Assembly: GCF_001659605.2 (NCBI RefSeq)
Contig: NC_035161.2
Location: 9,161,738-9,225,737 of the forward strand
Length of the DNA: 64,000 nt
Direction: 5' to 3'
Origin: Manihot esculenta
Taxonomy: Eukaryota > Streptophyta > Magnoliopsida > Malpighiales > Euphorbiaceae
Part shown: piece by piece, positions 10,901 to 23,230 of the stretch
How positions within the stretch are numbered: position 1 is the stretch's first letter
Layout: every line of letters begins with the position of its first letter
Made by a program: the position numbers and the translations under genes
Notes under the pieces: generated by a model
Told to the model about the DNA's origin: nothing
Databases searched by the model: none
Seen by the model: the letters and a program-made list of their open reading frames with translations, nothing else

Positions 10901-11310
10901 TCCGTACTGTACATATCACATCGTCATATCATAGATCGAGGGCTTTGGATCATCCAACGTTCATCCACATCAATCAACAATAAAGTATGCAATACAACAT
11001 ATTCGTGAATTCTAATGCAAACAACCTAGTACATCTCATGGCATTCATGATGCGTGAAACATGCTAAAAAGTCCATTATTTGCTTTAAAACATAATAAGT
11101 TATTCCACTCACCTCTGGGTAGCTCTGACCAGACACTGGAGCAGCTGACTCACTGCTGGGGTCCTCGGTTCCTCGGGTCCGAACCTACACAGGTGGACTC
11201 AAATGAGGGACCAAACAAACAAGAACATAACTCTAAACTACTCCCCAAAAACCCCCTAAAACATCATGAAACAATCATAGAAAAACATTCAAGAGAGGGC
11301 TGGACAGGGC

Positions 11311-11552
11311 ACTTTCGGCGGCAGGTTCGGCGGCCGAAAGTCCCTCCAGAGCCGAAAGTCAGGCAGGTTCGGCGGCACCTTCGGCGGCCGAAACTCCCAG
11401 ACAGAGGCGAAACTCATGCATGTTCGGCGGCACCTTCGGCGGCTGAAACTCCCAGACAGAGACGAAAGTCCTCTTTCGGGGGCAAGCTTCGGCAGCCGAA
11501 GGCTGCCTCCACAAGCATGTTCGGCGGCCGAAAGTTCCTTCGGCTGCCGAAC
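11311..11552 (-). repeat. TTCGGCGGCCGAA array (reverse sense)
   Basis: Exact copies lie near 11330, 11377 and 11519 with several variants and the CAGACAGAGACGAAAGTC phrase (near 11453). It corresponds to the internal array of plus-strand LTRs. Long open frames across it on both strands (rich in FGG, RRP or AAE) are by-products of the repeat. Confidence 0.85.
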
Positions 11553-13517
11553 CTGGTTTCTCCCTTAGTGGCAGAAACTCAACTCTTCTATGCACATTGC
11601 CTCCAAAACTACCCAATCATGCATAAACCTATTCTACAACATTCCCAAACATACACAAACAAGCATACAAGTTCCTAGGGGCATCAAACCAACAAAAACC
11701 CCAACTACAACACAACAAGCAACTCACATTGTTCACAAACACATATAAAACCTATAAACCTAACTATGAGCTAAACATGCATTCTACCCCATAGATCTAC
11801 TTAAAGCTTGCTTAAAACATGCAATGAGCTTAAGATCGGCTCTTACCTCATGGAGATCGAGAGAGAGACGACCTAAACTTGGAGATGGGAGGGGTTGAGT
11901 TCCCTTGAACCTCAAAGCTCCAAAACTTTGCTCAAAGCTTGAAAATCTTCAAAACCAAGTAAAAACTCATGAAAATTGAGTAGGATTGGAAGGTAAGAAC
12001 TCAAAATCGGTGAGGGACGGCGGAGAGCTCACCTTGGCCGAAAATGGGGAAAAAGCTCACCCGTTTTCGACTAAGGGACCCTTTTATAGTGGCTGGCCAG
12101 GCCACGTTCAGGGGTCGAACGTGCCTCCGCATGCATGCCATGTTCGGCGGCCGAACCTGAGTTTTCCCCCAAGGTTATTTTTGTGCAAAAACTCATTTCC
12201 ATTTTACTTAAAACCATGAAATACCTTAAAACATTTTATGAAAACATGTTTCTACCCTACTAGGGGCTTCCGACATCCGAGATTCCACTGGACAGTAGGA
12301 ATTCCGATACCGGAGTCTAGCCGGGTATTACAGTTTTGGGGAGTTTTATAGAGTTGTTCTTGAGCTAGTTTGGTCCCTCATTTGAGTCTACCTGTGTAGG
12401 AACGGACCAGAGGAACCGAAGAGAGCAGCAGTGAGCACTGCTTCAGAGTATTCAGAGTCAGTTCAGAGTCAGCTAGAGGTGAGTGGAACTAAACTTAATG
12501 TTTTAAATTGAGAAAGTAAATGCTTTGAGCATATTCCATGCATCATGATATATAATAGGTTGAGTGCACTAGAATACAATAATGTGACGCATTGCATTAT
12601 TCTATGCTTGTACGGATCGGACATAGTGGATTCATTAGCCCTCATAGTAAAGTCCTGAGGAGCCCTGAGAGGGCCGGGCACAGGGCACCCTAGGTGCGTA
12701 ATAAAGTCCTGAGGAGCTCCTTCGCGGGTCGGGCACAGATTGAGGGAATTTTGAATCAGTCCGTCTGAGATGATGTGATTTACTTGTGATGTGATGCATT
12801 CCATGTGAGCATGTTTTATTGACATGTTTGATTTGTTCTACTCACTGGGCTAGTATAGCTCATCCCTCTCCTTTAACCCCAGTCTTGCAGGTTCAGATGT
12901 AACGACCCCAAAATGGACCGTCACCGGCGCTAGGATTCAGGTCGGCTTAAGGCCGCCAGAACCCGTAGCAAGCCTGCTATACTCTCTGTGTACCTGTAAA
13001 TCTCATACATGATCATATATTTTTTGTGAAAATAAAAACTCTTTTCTCTGTACCAAGGCTTAACCTGTGCATGCACTATCTCTGTACTCTGTACTCTGTA
13101 CCCCTGACTAGAGCTTGCTCTAGATGGGTTAAATCATACCTGTTAAGCCTGGTTTTTCACATACTCTGTAAAACATATACATATACAGATCATGTACATA
13201 ACAAAAGATTTACAACACAAACATCACTAAGTCAGGCACAATTCTAACTTTATACACCACTATTACATCTCTTTCATATTACATGTCCACTTTAAGCTAT
13301 TATAACTCTCTTTCATCTTTCTGTACTCTGCTGATCTCCTCTACACACTGTACAATGAACCTGCAAGACTGGGGTTAAGGGAGTGGGATGAGCTCTATAG
13401 CCCAGTGAGTAGAACAGTAAAGCATATCATTAAAATATGATCTTATGGAATACATCATAACACAGACAATCCACATCAAAGGTAAACCTGTCACCACATA
13501 GTCCCGGTAACTCTACC

Positions 13518-13712
13518 GTGCCAGGGCGTAGAATCGAGCACCTGGTCTTCCTGTCATATATGTATATGTGTATATAACACCTCTGTACTTACCATTGCCA
13601 GGGCATAGTCAAAGGCTCCTGGACTTTACTATAAACCTGCCAGGGCGTAGTCAAAGGCTCCTGGACTTCTCTATATGTGCCAGGGCGTAGTCAAAGGCTC
13701 CTGGACTTCTCT
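13518..13712 (-). repeat. Minisatellite of the second minus LTR
   Basis: One diverged unit and three close units of TGCCAGGGCGTAGTCAAAGG followed by CTCCTGGACTT. CCAGG and CCTGG words form the potential stem. It sits at the same LTR position as the other minisatellites but has a different unit. Confidence 0.8.
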
Positions 13713-15430
13713 CAGAGACTATTGGATCATTCAGCATTCACCCACATCAACAATAACTATGCAATGCAACATATTCGTGGATTCTAATGCACTCAACCTA
13801 CTGCATAACCATGATGCATGATATATGCTTAAAAACATTCCATTTCTTAATTAAAAGAATTAAGTTTAGTTCCACTCACCTCTGGCTATTTGGACTGAGT
13901 CTGCAGGCTCTGTAAATTCTGGAGCAGTACTCACTGCTGCTCTCTCTGGTTCTTCTGGTTTGTACCTATACAGATGGACTCAAATGAGGGATAAAACTAG
14001 CTGATGAACAACTCTATTAAACTTTCCAAGACTCCCCTGAAACTCACTCAAACATCCATGCAAAGCATACAAAGGAAGGCTGGACAGGACACTTTCGGCG
14101 GCAGGTTCGGCAGCCGAAAGTCCTCTCCAGAGACGAAACTCATGCACCTTCGGCGGCCGAAGCTCTACTTTCGGCAGCCGAACCCTTTCGGGGGCAAGTT
14201 TCAGAGGCTGAAAGGCACTCTAGAGACGAAAGTCTCTAACCTTCGGTGGCACCTTCGGCGACCAAACTCCCCTCCAAAGCCGAAAGTCCAAAGGCTCGGG
14301 GGCAAGCTTGGGCAGCCGAAGCCACCTCCTCAGCACATTCGGCGGCCAAACCATTCTTCGGCGGCCGAAGCTGAGTTCATCAGCAAGGCAGAACCTTGCT
14401 CTGCCTCTCGCCAAACTGCACAAAACCATCCCAAACTCAACCACCTCAACTCCTCAACATGCATACACCCAAGTATATGCTCAAATGGGTCAAAAACTAG
14501 CTTAAAACCCCAACAACACAAACACATAACACACAAACAAGCTTTTCTCACAAAAAGACCAAAAACTTCAAACATAACCCTATTCATGCAACTCTCCCCC
14601 AAAACCTCATAAAACCTTCAGAAAACATCAAAACAAGCTCAGGATTGTAATACCCGGCTAGAATCCGGCATCGGGATTCCTGCCTTCCGGCGGAATCTAG
14701 GGTGTTGGATCTCTCTAGAAGGGTAGAATGTGTTTTCTAAAAATATTTTCAAATGATTTTAAGGGTTTTAATTGAAAGAAAATTGAGTTTTGAAGAGAAA
14801 AGACCAAGGAGGCTTTTGCCAGGTTCGGCCGCCGAAAGTGGAGTTCGGCCGCCGAACATGGAAAGACTTCGGGAGTGCTTTTGGCCTCCGAAAGTCTTGT
14901 TTGAACGAGCCAAGGTTCGGCCGCCGAAAGTCAAGTTCGGCCGCCGAACTTGCATGAGTTTAGGGGGCACGTTAGGCCGCCGAAGGTCTTCGACCAGGCC
15001 ACCTATACCCTCAGATCGGAAATGGGTGAGTTTTCTCCCCATTCTCGAGCTCAGGTGAGTTTTGTCCTCCCTTGGCTGTTTTCATGTTCTTTCTTCATCT
15101 CCTTCTTGTTTTCATGAGTTCCATGGTTATTTTGAAGAGTTTTAACGCTTTGATCGAAGTTTTGGGAGCTTGGAGCTTTTGGAGCTTGGATTCTCCACAC
15201 CTCCGAGTTAAGGATCACACCACCCTCGATCTTCAAGAGGTAAGTGTAGATCTTTGCTTCCCTAGTGTTTTTATGAAGGTTTTGATGGTTGAGTATGGGT
15301 AGATATGCATGTTTAGGTTTTTGTGGCTTTTTATGCCCAATGTATGTTATGTGATGTTTGTGTTGAGGAGTTTATGTTAGTTTATGCTCCTTTATGCTTG
15401 AGGGAGAGTGTATGCATGATGGGGAGAGAG

Positions 15431-16307
15431 TGACGCGGAACCCTATGGCACTTAATCCTCAAACCCCGTCGCACCTCTGATATAGATTCCAAGAACGTGG
15501 ATAAACCACCCTCTATAGCACCCTAAGCTTAGCGAAGCTAGAACACTAATAACGGAAGGATTTTGTAGAACGGATCAGAAGAACGCCACAATCGAAATTG
15601 ATAAGTTGGTCTGATTCGTGATGCAATCAATGAAAGAAGCAAACTCTCACTCTCTCAAAGAAGGCCGAAATTTGCATAAAGCAAATCTGAATTAAATTTG
15701 TCAAAAAAACAAAAAAAGTGTCTGATATAAGAATTTAAGGCCTTATTTATAGTGTAAGGCAAAAACCTAAACCTAGTTGGAAAAGGAAAACAAATACTAA
15801 GTCAGAATTCCTATCCCAACAGGGAAACAAGCTAAAATAACAAAAATAACTGCCATGTCTTTAAAAACCAACCACATTCTCGTATGCCTCACTAGTTCCA
15901 GCAGAAACCACAACCTCAGGGACGAAACCACAACCTGCTTATGGTTCGGGCTGATTCTCCACTATCTTCCTCCATGATGTGCTCCAAAATTAACTTCCAC
16001 AAAACACAAAAGTATCTTCGGCTAACTGAATGTCGCGAGCGTGACTTTGATAATGGTAGCGAGCGCTACAAATCTTCAATTTGCTTCTGCTTCATCCATG
16101 CATACACCCAGCAACGTAATCAGCTTCGAATGACCTTCAAGTTCCTTCTCGCACTTATCCCTAGCAATTTCAGTCATCTCTCTTGTAATAAATTCTTGAA
16201 TATGCAATCCAAGAGTAACGCCGTACTTCCTTGCTTTATTCCTTGTCAATGGTCCTTGTTGTAGCTCCAAGGGATCCTTGCCTTGCTTCCCATGCTGGTT
16301 CACATCA
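15431..16307 (-). repeat. 3' LTR of the CRM element
   Basis: 877 bp; on the plus strand it starts TGACGCGGAACCC and ends GGTTCACATCA. It encodes the last 76 residues and the stop codon of the polyprotein (stop at 16076-16078). It differs from the partner LTR by T/A in the GCCATGTCTTT context (near 15856) and T/C in the GAGCGTGACTT context (near 16041). Confidence 0.95.
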
Positions 16308-19300
16308 TTCTCCCCTTCTTTAAAAAGATTTGTCCTCAAATCTGCATCGTCATAAGGAGACAAATCAGAAACATTAAAAGTGGCACTAACACCATACTCA
16401 CCAGGCAAGTCAATCTTATAAGCATTGTCATTGATCTTCTCCAAGACTTGAAATGGACCATCACCACGCGCATCCAGCTTATTCTTCCTTTGATGTGGGA
16501 ACCTCTCCTTGCGAAAATGCACCCAAACCCACTCTCCAGGAGCAAACACCATCTTCTTGCGACCCCTATTCGCAATATCAGCATACGTCTTGTTTTTTTT
16601 CTCCATGTTAGCTCGTGCTTTCTCATGCAAAGCTTTCACCAAGTCAGCTTTCTTCTCTCCATCTAAACTTACAAGTTCATTAGAAGGTAATGGCAAAAGA
16701 TCAAGAACAGTTAGTGGATTAAAGCCATAAACTAGCTCAAATGGCGAATAACCTGTAGAAGAATGAATAGAACGATTATAAGCAAATTCAATAAAAGGTA
16801 AACAATCTTCCCAAGTAGCCAAATTCTTACCCACTATAGATCGCAATAACGTACCAAGAGTACGATTCACAACTTCAGTTTGCCCATCTGTTTGTGGATG
16901 ACAAGTAGTAGAGAATAAAAGCTTAGTTCCTAGTCTACTCCACAAAACACGCCAAAAATGGGACAAGAACTTTGTATCCCTATCAGAAACAATAGTCCGA
17001 GGCACTCCATGTAAGCGCACAACATTGCGAAAGAACAAATCAGCAACAACTTTCTCATCATCAGCTTTATGACATGCAATGAAATGTGCCATCTTACTAA
17101 ACCTATCAACCACCACAAAAATACTATCTCTACCTCTCTTAGTTCTAGGCAAACCAAGCACAAAATCCATGCTAATATCAATCCAAGGAGAACTAGGTAC
17201 AGGCAATGGCATATAAAGACCATGAGGCATAGACTTAGATTTCGCCTGTCTACATGCAATACAAGCAGAACATAACTTCCCAACATCCTTACGCATAGAT
17301 GGCCAATAAAAATGCTCAAACAGAATATCATAAGTCTTAGACACACCAAAATGCCCCATTAAACCACCACAATGAGATTCCAAAACAAGCAATTCACGCA
17401 TGGAACATCTGGGCACACATAATTTATTTCCCTTAAATAAATATCCCTCATGCCTATAAAATGAATTAAAAGCTCCTTGTTCACATGCAACATAAACATT
17501 GCCAAAATCAACATCACCAACATACAAGTTCTTAATATACTCAAATCCAAGCAACTTAGAACTCAAAACAGAAAGTAATGTATATCTCCTAGACAACGCA
17601 TCAGCAACAACGTTATCTTTACCTTGCTTGTACTTAATCACATATGGAAATCTCTCAATTCGTTCGATCCACTTACCATGCCGTTTGTTCAACTTACCTT
17701 GGCCCTTCAAATGCTTGAGGGATTCATGGTCAGTATAAATCACGAACTCCTTTGGCAGCAAGTAATGCTCCCACACGTCCAACGCCCTCACCAAAGCATG
17801 TAACTCCTTGTCATATGTAGAATAACTCAGTTGTGCACCATTGAGTTTTTCACTAAAATATGCTATTGGCTTCTTCTCTTGCATCAGCACAGCCCCAATA
17901 CCTACACCAGAAGCATCACATTCAATCTCAAAAATTGAATCAAAATTAGGCAAAGCTAAGACAGGTGTAGATGTCAACTTCCCTTTCAAATTCTCAAACG
18001 CCTTTTGCTGCTCTTCTCCCCACTGAAATCCAACCTCCTTTTTGATAATGCTAGTGAGTGGTGCTGCAATGGTAGAAAAATCCTTCACGAATCTTCTATA
18101 GAAACTTGCTAGCCCATGGAAGCTCCTCACTTCAGTCACATTCTTAGGAACAGGCCATTCCTTTATAGCTTTCACTTTCTCTTCATCAACTTCTAATCCC
18201 TGTGCACTCACAACAAAGCCAAGAAAAACAAGCCTATCCATGCAAAATGTGCATTTCTTAAGCTTGGCATATAAGTTTTCTGTTCTCAAAGCTTCCAGCA
18301 CTATCCTAACATGCTCTAAATGCTCATCTAATGTCTTACTATAGATCAGAATGTCATCAAAATAAACAACAACAAATCTGCCCAAATAAGCTCTCAAAAC
18401 ATGGTTCATTAATCTCATAAATGTACTCGGTGCATTAGACAACCCAAAAGGCATTACTAACCACTCATATAGGCCATATTTTGTTTTAAAAGCTGTTTTC
18501 CACTCATCCCCAGGTTTCATACGAATTTGATGATATCCACTCATAAGATCAATTTTAGTAAAATACCTTGCACCATGTAACTCGTCCAACATGTCGTCAA
18601 GTCGTGGAATGGGATGTCGATACTTCACCGTGATCTTATTTACAGCCCTACAATCGACACACATCCTCCACGTGCCATCTTTCTTTGGTACCAGCAAAAC
18701 AGGAACGGCACAAGGGCTTAAGCTCTCTCTAATCAAGCCTTTCTCCAACAGCTCCTCCACTTGTCGTTGCATCTCCTTGGTCTCCATTGGGTTACTTCGA
18801 TATGCTGGTCTATTTGGAATCGTCGAACCAGGTATGAAGTCGATTTGGTGTTCAACTCCCCTTAATGGCGGTAAACCACTAGGCAGCTCCTCTGGAAACA
18901 CATCTTGAAAATCCTGCAACATAGACACAAAACTAGAAGGCAAATGGTCAAGTGAAACATCAACATTAGTAAACAAAGTTTCTTTATATCTAATGAGCAA
19001 TAACGGCTGCTCGTTAGATATTGCAAATTTAAGCTCTCTTGGTTTCGCATAAAAAGTTTGTTTCACCTTTCCTTGGTTTTCTCTCACCAATGGGCCATTT
19101 ATTTGATTATTTTCTTTTCTGGCCTCCTTTCCCAATTTCTTCTCACATTCACTCTCCTTATCATGTTCTCTCGCACTTCCCTTAATTTTTAAAGTAGCAC
19201 CCCTTTTGGTCGAATCTTGCTTTGCTTTTTCATGCATCTTCCGATGATCTTCATACACCTCCAACGGTGATAATGGTACAAGAGTAACCAGCTTTCCTTC

Positions 19301-20920
19301 ATAGGTAAATGTGTACCTATTTGAATACCCATCATGCTGCGCCTTCCTATCAAATTGCCATGGTCTTCCTAACAACATATGGCCAGCTTGCATAGGAACT
19401 ACATCACACAACACTCCATCTTTATACCAGCCTATAGAGAATGGTATCTTCACTTGTTTAGTAACCTTCACCTCTCCACTATCATTAAACCATTGTAGTC
19501 TATATGGATGTGGATGTTTTAAACAAGTCAATTTCAGCTTCTCCACCATTGTCTCACTTGCAGCATTGGTGCAACTACCACTGTCAATGATGAGCATACA
19601 AACTTTACCCTCAACTAAACATCTAGTATAAAATATGTTATCTCGTTGCTCTAGACCTTCTTCTTTCACTTGCATATTCAAAGCACGCCTAGCAACTAAC
19701 ATATCACCACGTTCAGCAACCAACGCATTCTCAACTTCTTCTTCACACTCATCAACATCATCAAGCATATCATTCATATCATTATTATCACCATCACTAT
19801 GGTCAGAATCAGAAACTAAACCCCCATCATCAGTAGCAATCATAACTCTCCTATTTGGACATTGAGATGCAATATGCCCATTTCCTAAACATTTGAAACA
19901 CTTAATATTTCTACTAGGAGTAGTATTAGGAATACCTGACTGCTGCTTATTTGAACCTCCATTCATCCCTTTTCCACTTGTAGGTGGAGGATTGCTCCTT
20001 TGGAAGGAATTCTTGAAATCTCCACCTTTTGAGGGCAAATCATTTGAAGACCCCTTAAAGGTTGAACTACTTCCTCCCACATTCTGGAACTTCCCATATT
20101 TGGTGGAGCTCTTGTTCTTGATTTTCCTTTCAATCTTCATGGCCTTCTCAACTAACTCTTCCATGGAATTGTAATCATACATTTCCAGCTCACTTGCAAT
20201 GTTGGAATTTAGACCTCCCAGAAATCTGGACATTAGCCTGTGTTCATCCTCCTCAATGTCAGCCCTGGCCATGGTCATCTCCATCTCCTTGTGGTATTCT
20301 TCAACACTCTTACCACCTTGGACCAGTCTTGCCAACCTATTATACAAATCCCTATAGTAATGAGAAGGAACAAACCTTATTCTCATTAAGTCTTTCAAGG
20401 CCTCCCACTCCGGCACGGGTCGCAATCCTTTTCCTCTTCTACTAGACTTGAGTTGATCCCACCAGAATGTAGCATATCCCCTAAATTCCACGGCTGCGAT
20501 ATGGGACTTCTTTTCTTCTGAGTAATTATGACACTCAAAAATTTGTTCCACCTTTCGCTCCCATTCAATGTATTCTTCCGCATTGTTATTCCCTTTAAAT
20601 TCGGGTACCTTCATCTTGATGGAACTAAGGTCATTGTCAGTCACAATTTGGTAGTTTTCAGCCACCTCTTCCTGATCACCTCGACCTCCTCTTGCTGCTC
20701 TCCTAATGACCTCCTCTTCGCCTCCCCTTGGTAAGATTCGTTGTGGTAATCTCACTGGAGGTGCGGGCTGTTGTACCCTCTCCCTCATCATTAGATTCAT
20801 GTTCTCTTGTAGGGTGGCCATCATTCTTGCCATCTCTTCCATCTTCTCATTACTTTGCTGCATATATGTCTCAAAATTGCTAGAAATTGAAGCAACATCT
20901 TTACCATTCCCACTAGTCAT
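16076..20920 (-). CDS. CRM-type gag-pol polyprotein, intact
   Basis: A 1614-aa polyprotein for the full retrotransposon cycle in particles and nucleus. Approximate residues: capsid-type gag 90-300; zinc knuckle [14 protein letters not shown] near 340; protease [12 protein letters not shown] near 445; reverse transcriptase with catalytic YFDDIL near 855; RNase H starting CDASGVGIG near 1000; integrase HHCC zinc region 1182-1226; catalytic Asp in MDFVLGLP near 1252, Asp in SDRDTKF near 1312, Glu in TDGQTEVV near 1349; tail [10 protein letters not shown] near 1560. Start chosen at the ATG 20918-20920 (MTSGNGKD); the open frame extends ten codons upstream without an ATG. No stop or frameshift occurs. 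Residues after about 1538 are read from the 3' LTR, and the polypurine tract lies inside the frame. In CRM elements this tail is thought to direct insertion to centromeric chromatin; that role is inferred here. Confidence 0.95.
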   Translation of the reverse strand: MTSGNGKDVASISSNFETYMQQSNEKMEEMARMMATLQENMNLMMRERVQQPAPPVRLPQRILPRGGEEEVIRRAARGGRGDQEEVAENYQIVTDNDLSSIKMKVPEFKGNNNAEEYIEWERKVEQIFECHNYSEEKKSHIAAVEFRGYATFWWDQLKSSRRGKGLRPVPEWEALKDLMRIRFVPSHYYRDLYNRLARLVQGGKSVEEYHKEMEMTMARADIEEDEHRLMSRFLGGLNSNIASELEMYDYNSMEELVEKAMKIERKIKNKSSTKYGKFQNVGGSSSTFKGSSNDLPSKGGDFKNSFQRSNPPPTSGKGMNGGSNKQQSGIPNTTPSRNIKCFKCLGNGHIASQCPNRRVMIATDDGGLVSDSDHSDGDNNDMNDMLDDVDECEEEVENALVAERGDMLVARRALNMQVKEEGLEQRDNIFYTRCLVEGKVCMLIIDSGSCTNAASETMVEKLKLTCLKHPHPYRLQWFNDSGEVKVTKQVKIPFSIGWYKDGVLCDVVPMQAGHMLLGRPWQFDRKAQHDGYSNRYTFTYEGKLVTLVPLSPLEVYEDHRKMHEKAKQDSTKRGATLKIKGSAREHDKESECEKKLGKEARKENNQINGPLVRENQGKVKQTFYAKPRELKFAISNEQPLLLIRYKETLFTNVDVSLDHLPSSFVSMLQDFQDVFPEELPSGLPPLRGVEHQIDFIPGSTIPNRPAYRSNPMETKEMQRQVEELLEKGLIRESLSPCAVPVLLVPKKDGTWRMCVDCRAVNKITVKYRHPIPRLDDMLDELHGARYFTKIDLMSGYHQIRMKPGDEWKTAFKTKYGLYEWLVMPFGLSNAPSTFMRLMNHVLRAYLGRFVVVYFDDILIYSKTLDEHLEHVRIVLEALRTENLYAKLKKCTFCMDRLVFLGFVVSAQGLEVDEEKVKAIKEWPVPKNVTEVRSFHGLASFYRRFVKDFSTIAAPLTSIIKKEVGFQWGEEQQKAFENLKGKLTSTPVLALPNFDSIFEIECDASGVGIGAVLMQEKKPIAYFSEKLNGAQLSYSTYDKELHALVRALDVWEHYLLPKEFVIYTDHESLKHLKGQGKLNKRHGKWIERIERFPYVIKYKQGKDNVVADALSRRYTLLSVLSSKLLGFEYIKNLYVGDVDFGNVYVACEQGAFNSFYRHEGYLFKGNKLCVPRCSMRELLVLESHCGGLMGHFGVSKTYDILFEHFYWPSMRKDVGKLCSACIACRQAKSKSMPHGLYMPLPVPSSPWIDISMDFVLGLPRTKRGRDSIFVVVDRFSKMAHFIACHKADDEKVVADLFFRNVVRLHGVPRTIVSDRDTKFLSHFWRVLWSRLGTKLLFSTTCHPQTDGQTEVVNRTLGTLLRSIVGKNLATWEDCLPFIEFAYNRSIHSSTGYSPFELVYGFNPLTVLDLLPLPSNELVSLDGEKKADLVKALHEKARANMEKKNKTYADIANRGRKKMVFAPGEWVWVHFRKERFPHQRKNKLDARGDGPFQVLEKINDNAYKIDLPGEYGVSATFNVSDLSPYDDADLRTNLFKEGENDVNQHGKQGKDPLELQQGPLTRNKARKYGVTLGLHIQEFITREMTEIARDKCEKELEGHSKLITLLGVCMDEAEAN
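16308..16343 (-). promoter_or_regulatory. CRM polypurine tract with upstream hairpin
   Basis: Read on the minus strand, AAAGAAGGGGAGAA (16321-16308) directly precedes the 3' LTR and should prime plus-strand synthesis. Four bases upstream is a perfect 7-bp inverted repeat, arms AGATTTG and CAAATCT around an AGGA loop (16326-16343). Both lie within codons for [12 protein letters not shown]. Confidence 0.85.
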
Positions 20921-21842
20921 GACCACAACAGAGAAACTCACAAGAAACAATTAGTAACTGAAAGAAAGAATTCACAAGTGTTTCGCTCTTACCTCACTAT
21001 TGCTGATTCTTCGATTGCACTTCAGAACCAAGGTTCACTCACCAATCTGCCAAGTACGTTCAAAAAGGTAGGATCCTAATCCCTAGACACCTAGAAGACA
21101 ACTTGACAAGTATCCGGAGGCAGCACAAGAACGTTTGCACTACACGATTGAAAACTAAGTATCGAAACAAACAAATGATACTCAGCAATGTAATGGAATT
21201 TCAACGCTAGCTCAAAAACAAAATAGAAACAAGAGGGCAATAAAATAGACAATTCTGGTCAGAATGTATCAAAACCAACTCGCTCTTGGTAAGCTGATTT
21301 ATGGACCTAAATCTTCTACCCCAAACGCTGGTTTGAAGACACCCCAAGAATGCTACTATACTATGCAATTTGAAATAAAAGAACAGCAGCCCCTCAATGG
21401 TGGAAAAAAAATCTGAAGCAAAATTTTCACTTAATTGTAACCCACCTAGAACTGATCCTTAATACTTAAATAGCAAGACTAAAAAGAAAATTTTTTTGTT
21501 GGAGCAATTTTTTTTTTTTTTTTTTTTTCTCACTATCCCCTTGCTTGGGTCTCAAACAACACCACACGAAATTCTTGAGTGTGTATCAAAAAAAATTCAC
21601 TAACAGATTCAGTTCGAAGGGAAATAATGGCTGCTAAAAGAAACCGAATTGCCAAATAACAAAATAGCAAGCAACACAATGATTTTGGATGGACAATCCA
21701 GGACCTAACAATTGGAATCGAATTGAACAGAAACGAATTGAAGACAATGAACCCTAACGAAATTCGAAACTAAGATACCAAAAAAAAACGAAAATATAAC
21801 ACAGCCCTAGAAAGACAGATAGATAAAGATTTACCTGTTGTT
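20921..21842 (-). other. Untranslated leader of the CRM element
   Basis: About 0.92 kb between primer binding site and gag. It contains a 21-base A run on the minus strand (plus-strand T run at 21508-21528). No gene is seen. It probably carries packaging signals, which cannot be recognised from sequence alone. Confidence 0.7.
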
Positions 21843-21855
21843 GGCTTTGATACCA
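21843..21855 (-). promoter_or_regulatory. CRM primer binding site
   Basis: Minus strand reads TGGTATCAAAGCC, two bases inside the 5' LTR end. It matches the initiator Met tRNA 3' end (TGGTATCAGAGCC) except at one base. Minus-strand cDNA synthesis starts here. Confidence 0.85.
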
Positions 21856-21857
21856 AA

Positions 21858-22734
21858 TGACGCGGAACCCTATGGCACTTAATCCTCAAACCCCGTCGCA
21901 CCTCTGATATAGATTCCAAGAACGTGGATAAACCACCCTCTATAGCACCCTAAGCTTAGCGAAGCTAGAACACTAATAACGGAAGGATTTTGTAGAACGG
22001 ATCAGAAGAACGCCACAATCGAAATTGATAAGTTGGTCTGATTCGTGATGCAATCAATGAAAGAAGCAAACTCTCACTCTCTCAAAGAAGGCCGAAATTT
22101 GCATAAAGCAAATCTGAATTAAATTTGTCAAAAAAACAAAAAAAGTGTCTGATATAAGAATTTAAGGCCTTATTTATAGTGTAAGGCAAAAACCTAAACC
22201 TAGTTGGAAAAGGAAAACAAATACTAAGTCAGAATTCCTATCCCAACAGGGAAACAAGCTAAAATAACAAAAATAACTGCCAAGTCTTTAAAAACCAACC
22301 ACATTCTCGTATGCCTCACTAGTTCCAGCAGAAACCACAACCTCAGGGACGAAACCACAACCTGCTTATGGTTCGGGCTGATTCTCCACTATCTTCCTCC
22401 ATGATGTGCTCCAAAATTAACTTCCACAAAACACAAAAGTATCTTCGGCTAACTGAATGTCGCGAGCGCGACTTTGATAATGGTAGCGAGCGCTACAAAT
22501 CTTCAATTTGCTTCTGCTTCATCCATGCATACACCCAGCAACGTAATCAGCTTCGAATGACCTTCAAGTTCCTTCTCGCACTTATCCCTAGCAATTTCAG
22601 TCATCTCTCTTGTAATAAATTCTTGAATATGCAATCCAAGAGTAACGCCGTACTTCCTTGCTTTATTCCTTGTCAATGGTCCTTGTTGTAGCTCCAAGGG
22701 ATCCTTGCCTTGCTTCCCATGCTGGTTCACATCA
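21858..22734 (-). repeat. 5' LTR of the CRM element
   Basis: 877 bp, the same length as its partner and identical at all but two visible sites. A duplicate of the polyprotein tail coding sequence lies at 22507 and above but has no gag-pol ahead of it, so it is not a gene. The element's promoter must lie here; I did not identify a convincing TATA box. Confidence 0.93.
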
Positions 22735-22969
22735 GAGAGTATGTGAAGATTTGGGTTGTTTTGATGGTTTTGGCCTATGTGGGTCATAAACTGTCTATGT
22801 ATGCTTTGATGTTGTTTTTGGAGTTTAATCAAGTTATTAAGCTCCTTTGTGCATGGTTAAGTGTTTATGCATGTTTTGGTATAGTTGGGTGCTTGTTTTG
22901 GGGTGTTTGGAAGGTTTGGGAGGCTTAAATGCATGAGAAGCTGAGTTCTGCCCTTCTGGGAAGAACTCA

Positions 22970-23230
22970 GGTTCGGCCGCCGAAGGTGGTTTCGGCCGCC
23001 GAACCTGCCTTTGGATGCATGGTTTGGCCGCCTAACCTTGCCCCCGAAAGTTGAGTTTGGCTTGAAAGCAGACTTTCGGCCGCCGAAGGTAATGTTCGGC
23101 CGCCGAAAGTGCCTGACTTTCGTCTCTGGAGTGGGACTTTCGGCCGCCGAAGGTGCCGCCGAAAGTGCCCGAGTTTCGTCTCTGGAGGGAGGGTTCGGCC
23201 GCCGAAGGTGCCGCCGAAAGTGCCCTGTCC
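22970..23230 (+). repeat. TTCGGCCGCCGAA array in the CRM-host LTR
   Basis: Six exact copies (near 22973, 22990, 23087, 23096, 23139 and 23195), half motifs GCCGCCGAA, and the GTTTCGTCTCTGGA phrase. It matches the internal array of other plus-strand LTRs. Confidence 0.88.

Larger units (their letters stand above)
10123..12332 (-). mobile_element. Minus-strand Tekay-type solo LTR in LTR
   Basis: It begins TGTAACGACCC and ends CCGGGTATTACA on the plus strand, the inverted form of the family ends, 2210 bp. TSD GTTTT is at 10118-10122 and 12333-12337; the 3' LTR shows the empty site near 31741. Minus-strand TATA box is at 12082-12088. Its tandem hairpin repeat is at 10746-10900 and the TTCGGCGGCCGAA array (reverse sense) at 11311-11552. 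No internal sequence, hence a solo LTR. Confidence 0.93.
15431..22734 (-). mobile_element. Complete CRM-type (centromeric) Ty3/gypsy chromovirus
   Basis: A 7304-bp element with two 877-bp LTRs, primer binding site, leader, one intact gag-pol frame and polypurine tract, flanked by GAGAG (15426-15430 and 22735-22739). The CRM call rests on the integrase core ([49 protein letters not shown]). It also rests on the frame running through the polypurine tract into the 3' LTR, where it ends in a [14 protein letters not shown] tail, a known habit of this clade. Only two LTR-LTR differences are visible, so the insertion is young. It is the innermost of four nested layers. Confidence 0.95.

Noticed and set aside
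16076..20954. Many plus-strand open frames across the CRM element
   Set aside because: They are antisense shadows of the long gag-pol frame, with no domains.
22503..22832. Minus-strand frame encoding the CRM polyprotein tail
   Set aside because: It is the LTR copy of the gag-pol end. Upstream it reads into the host LTR and lacks a gene start.
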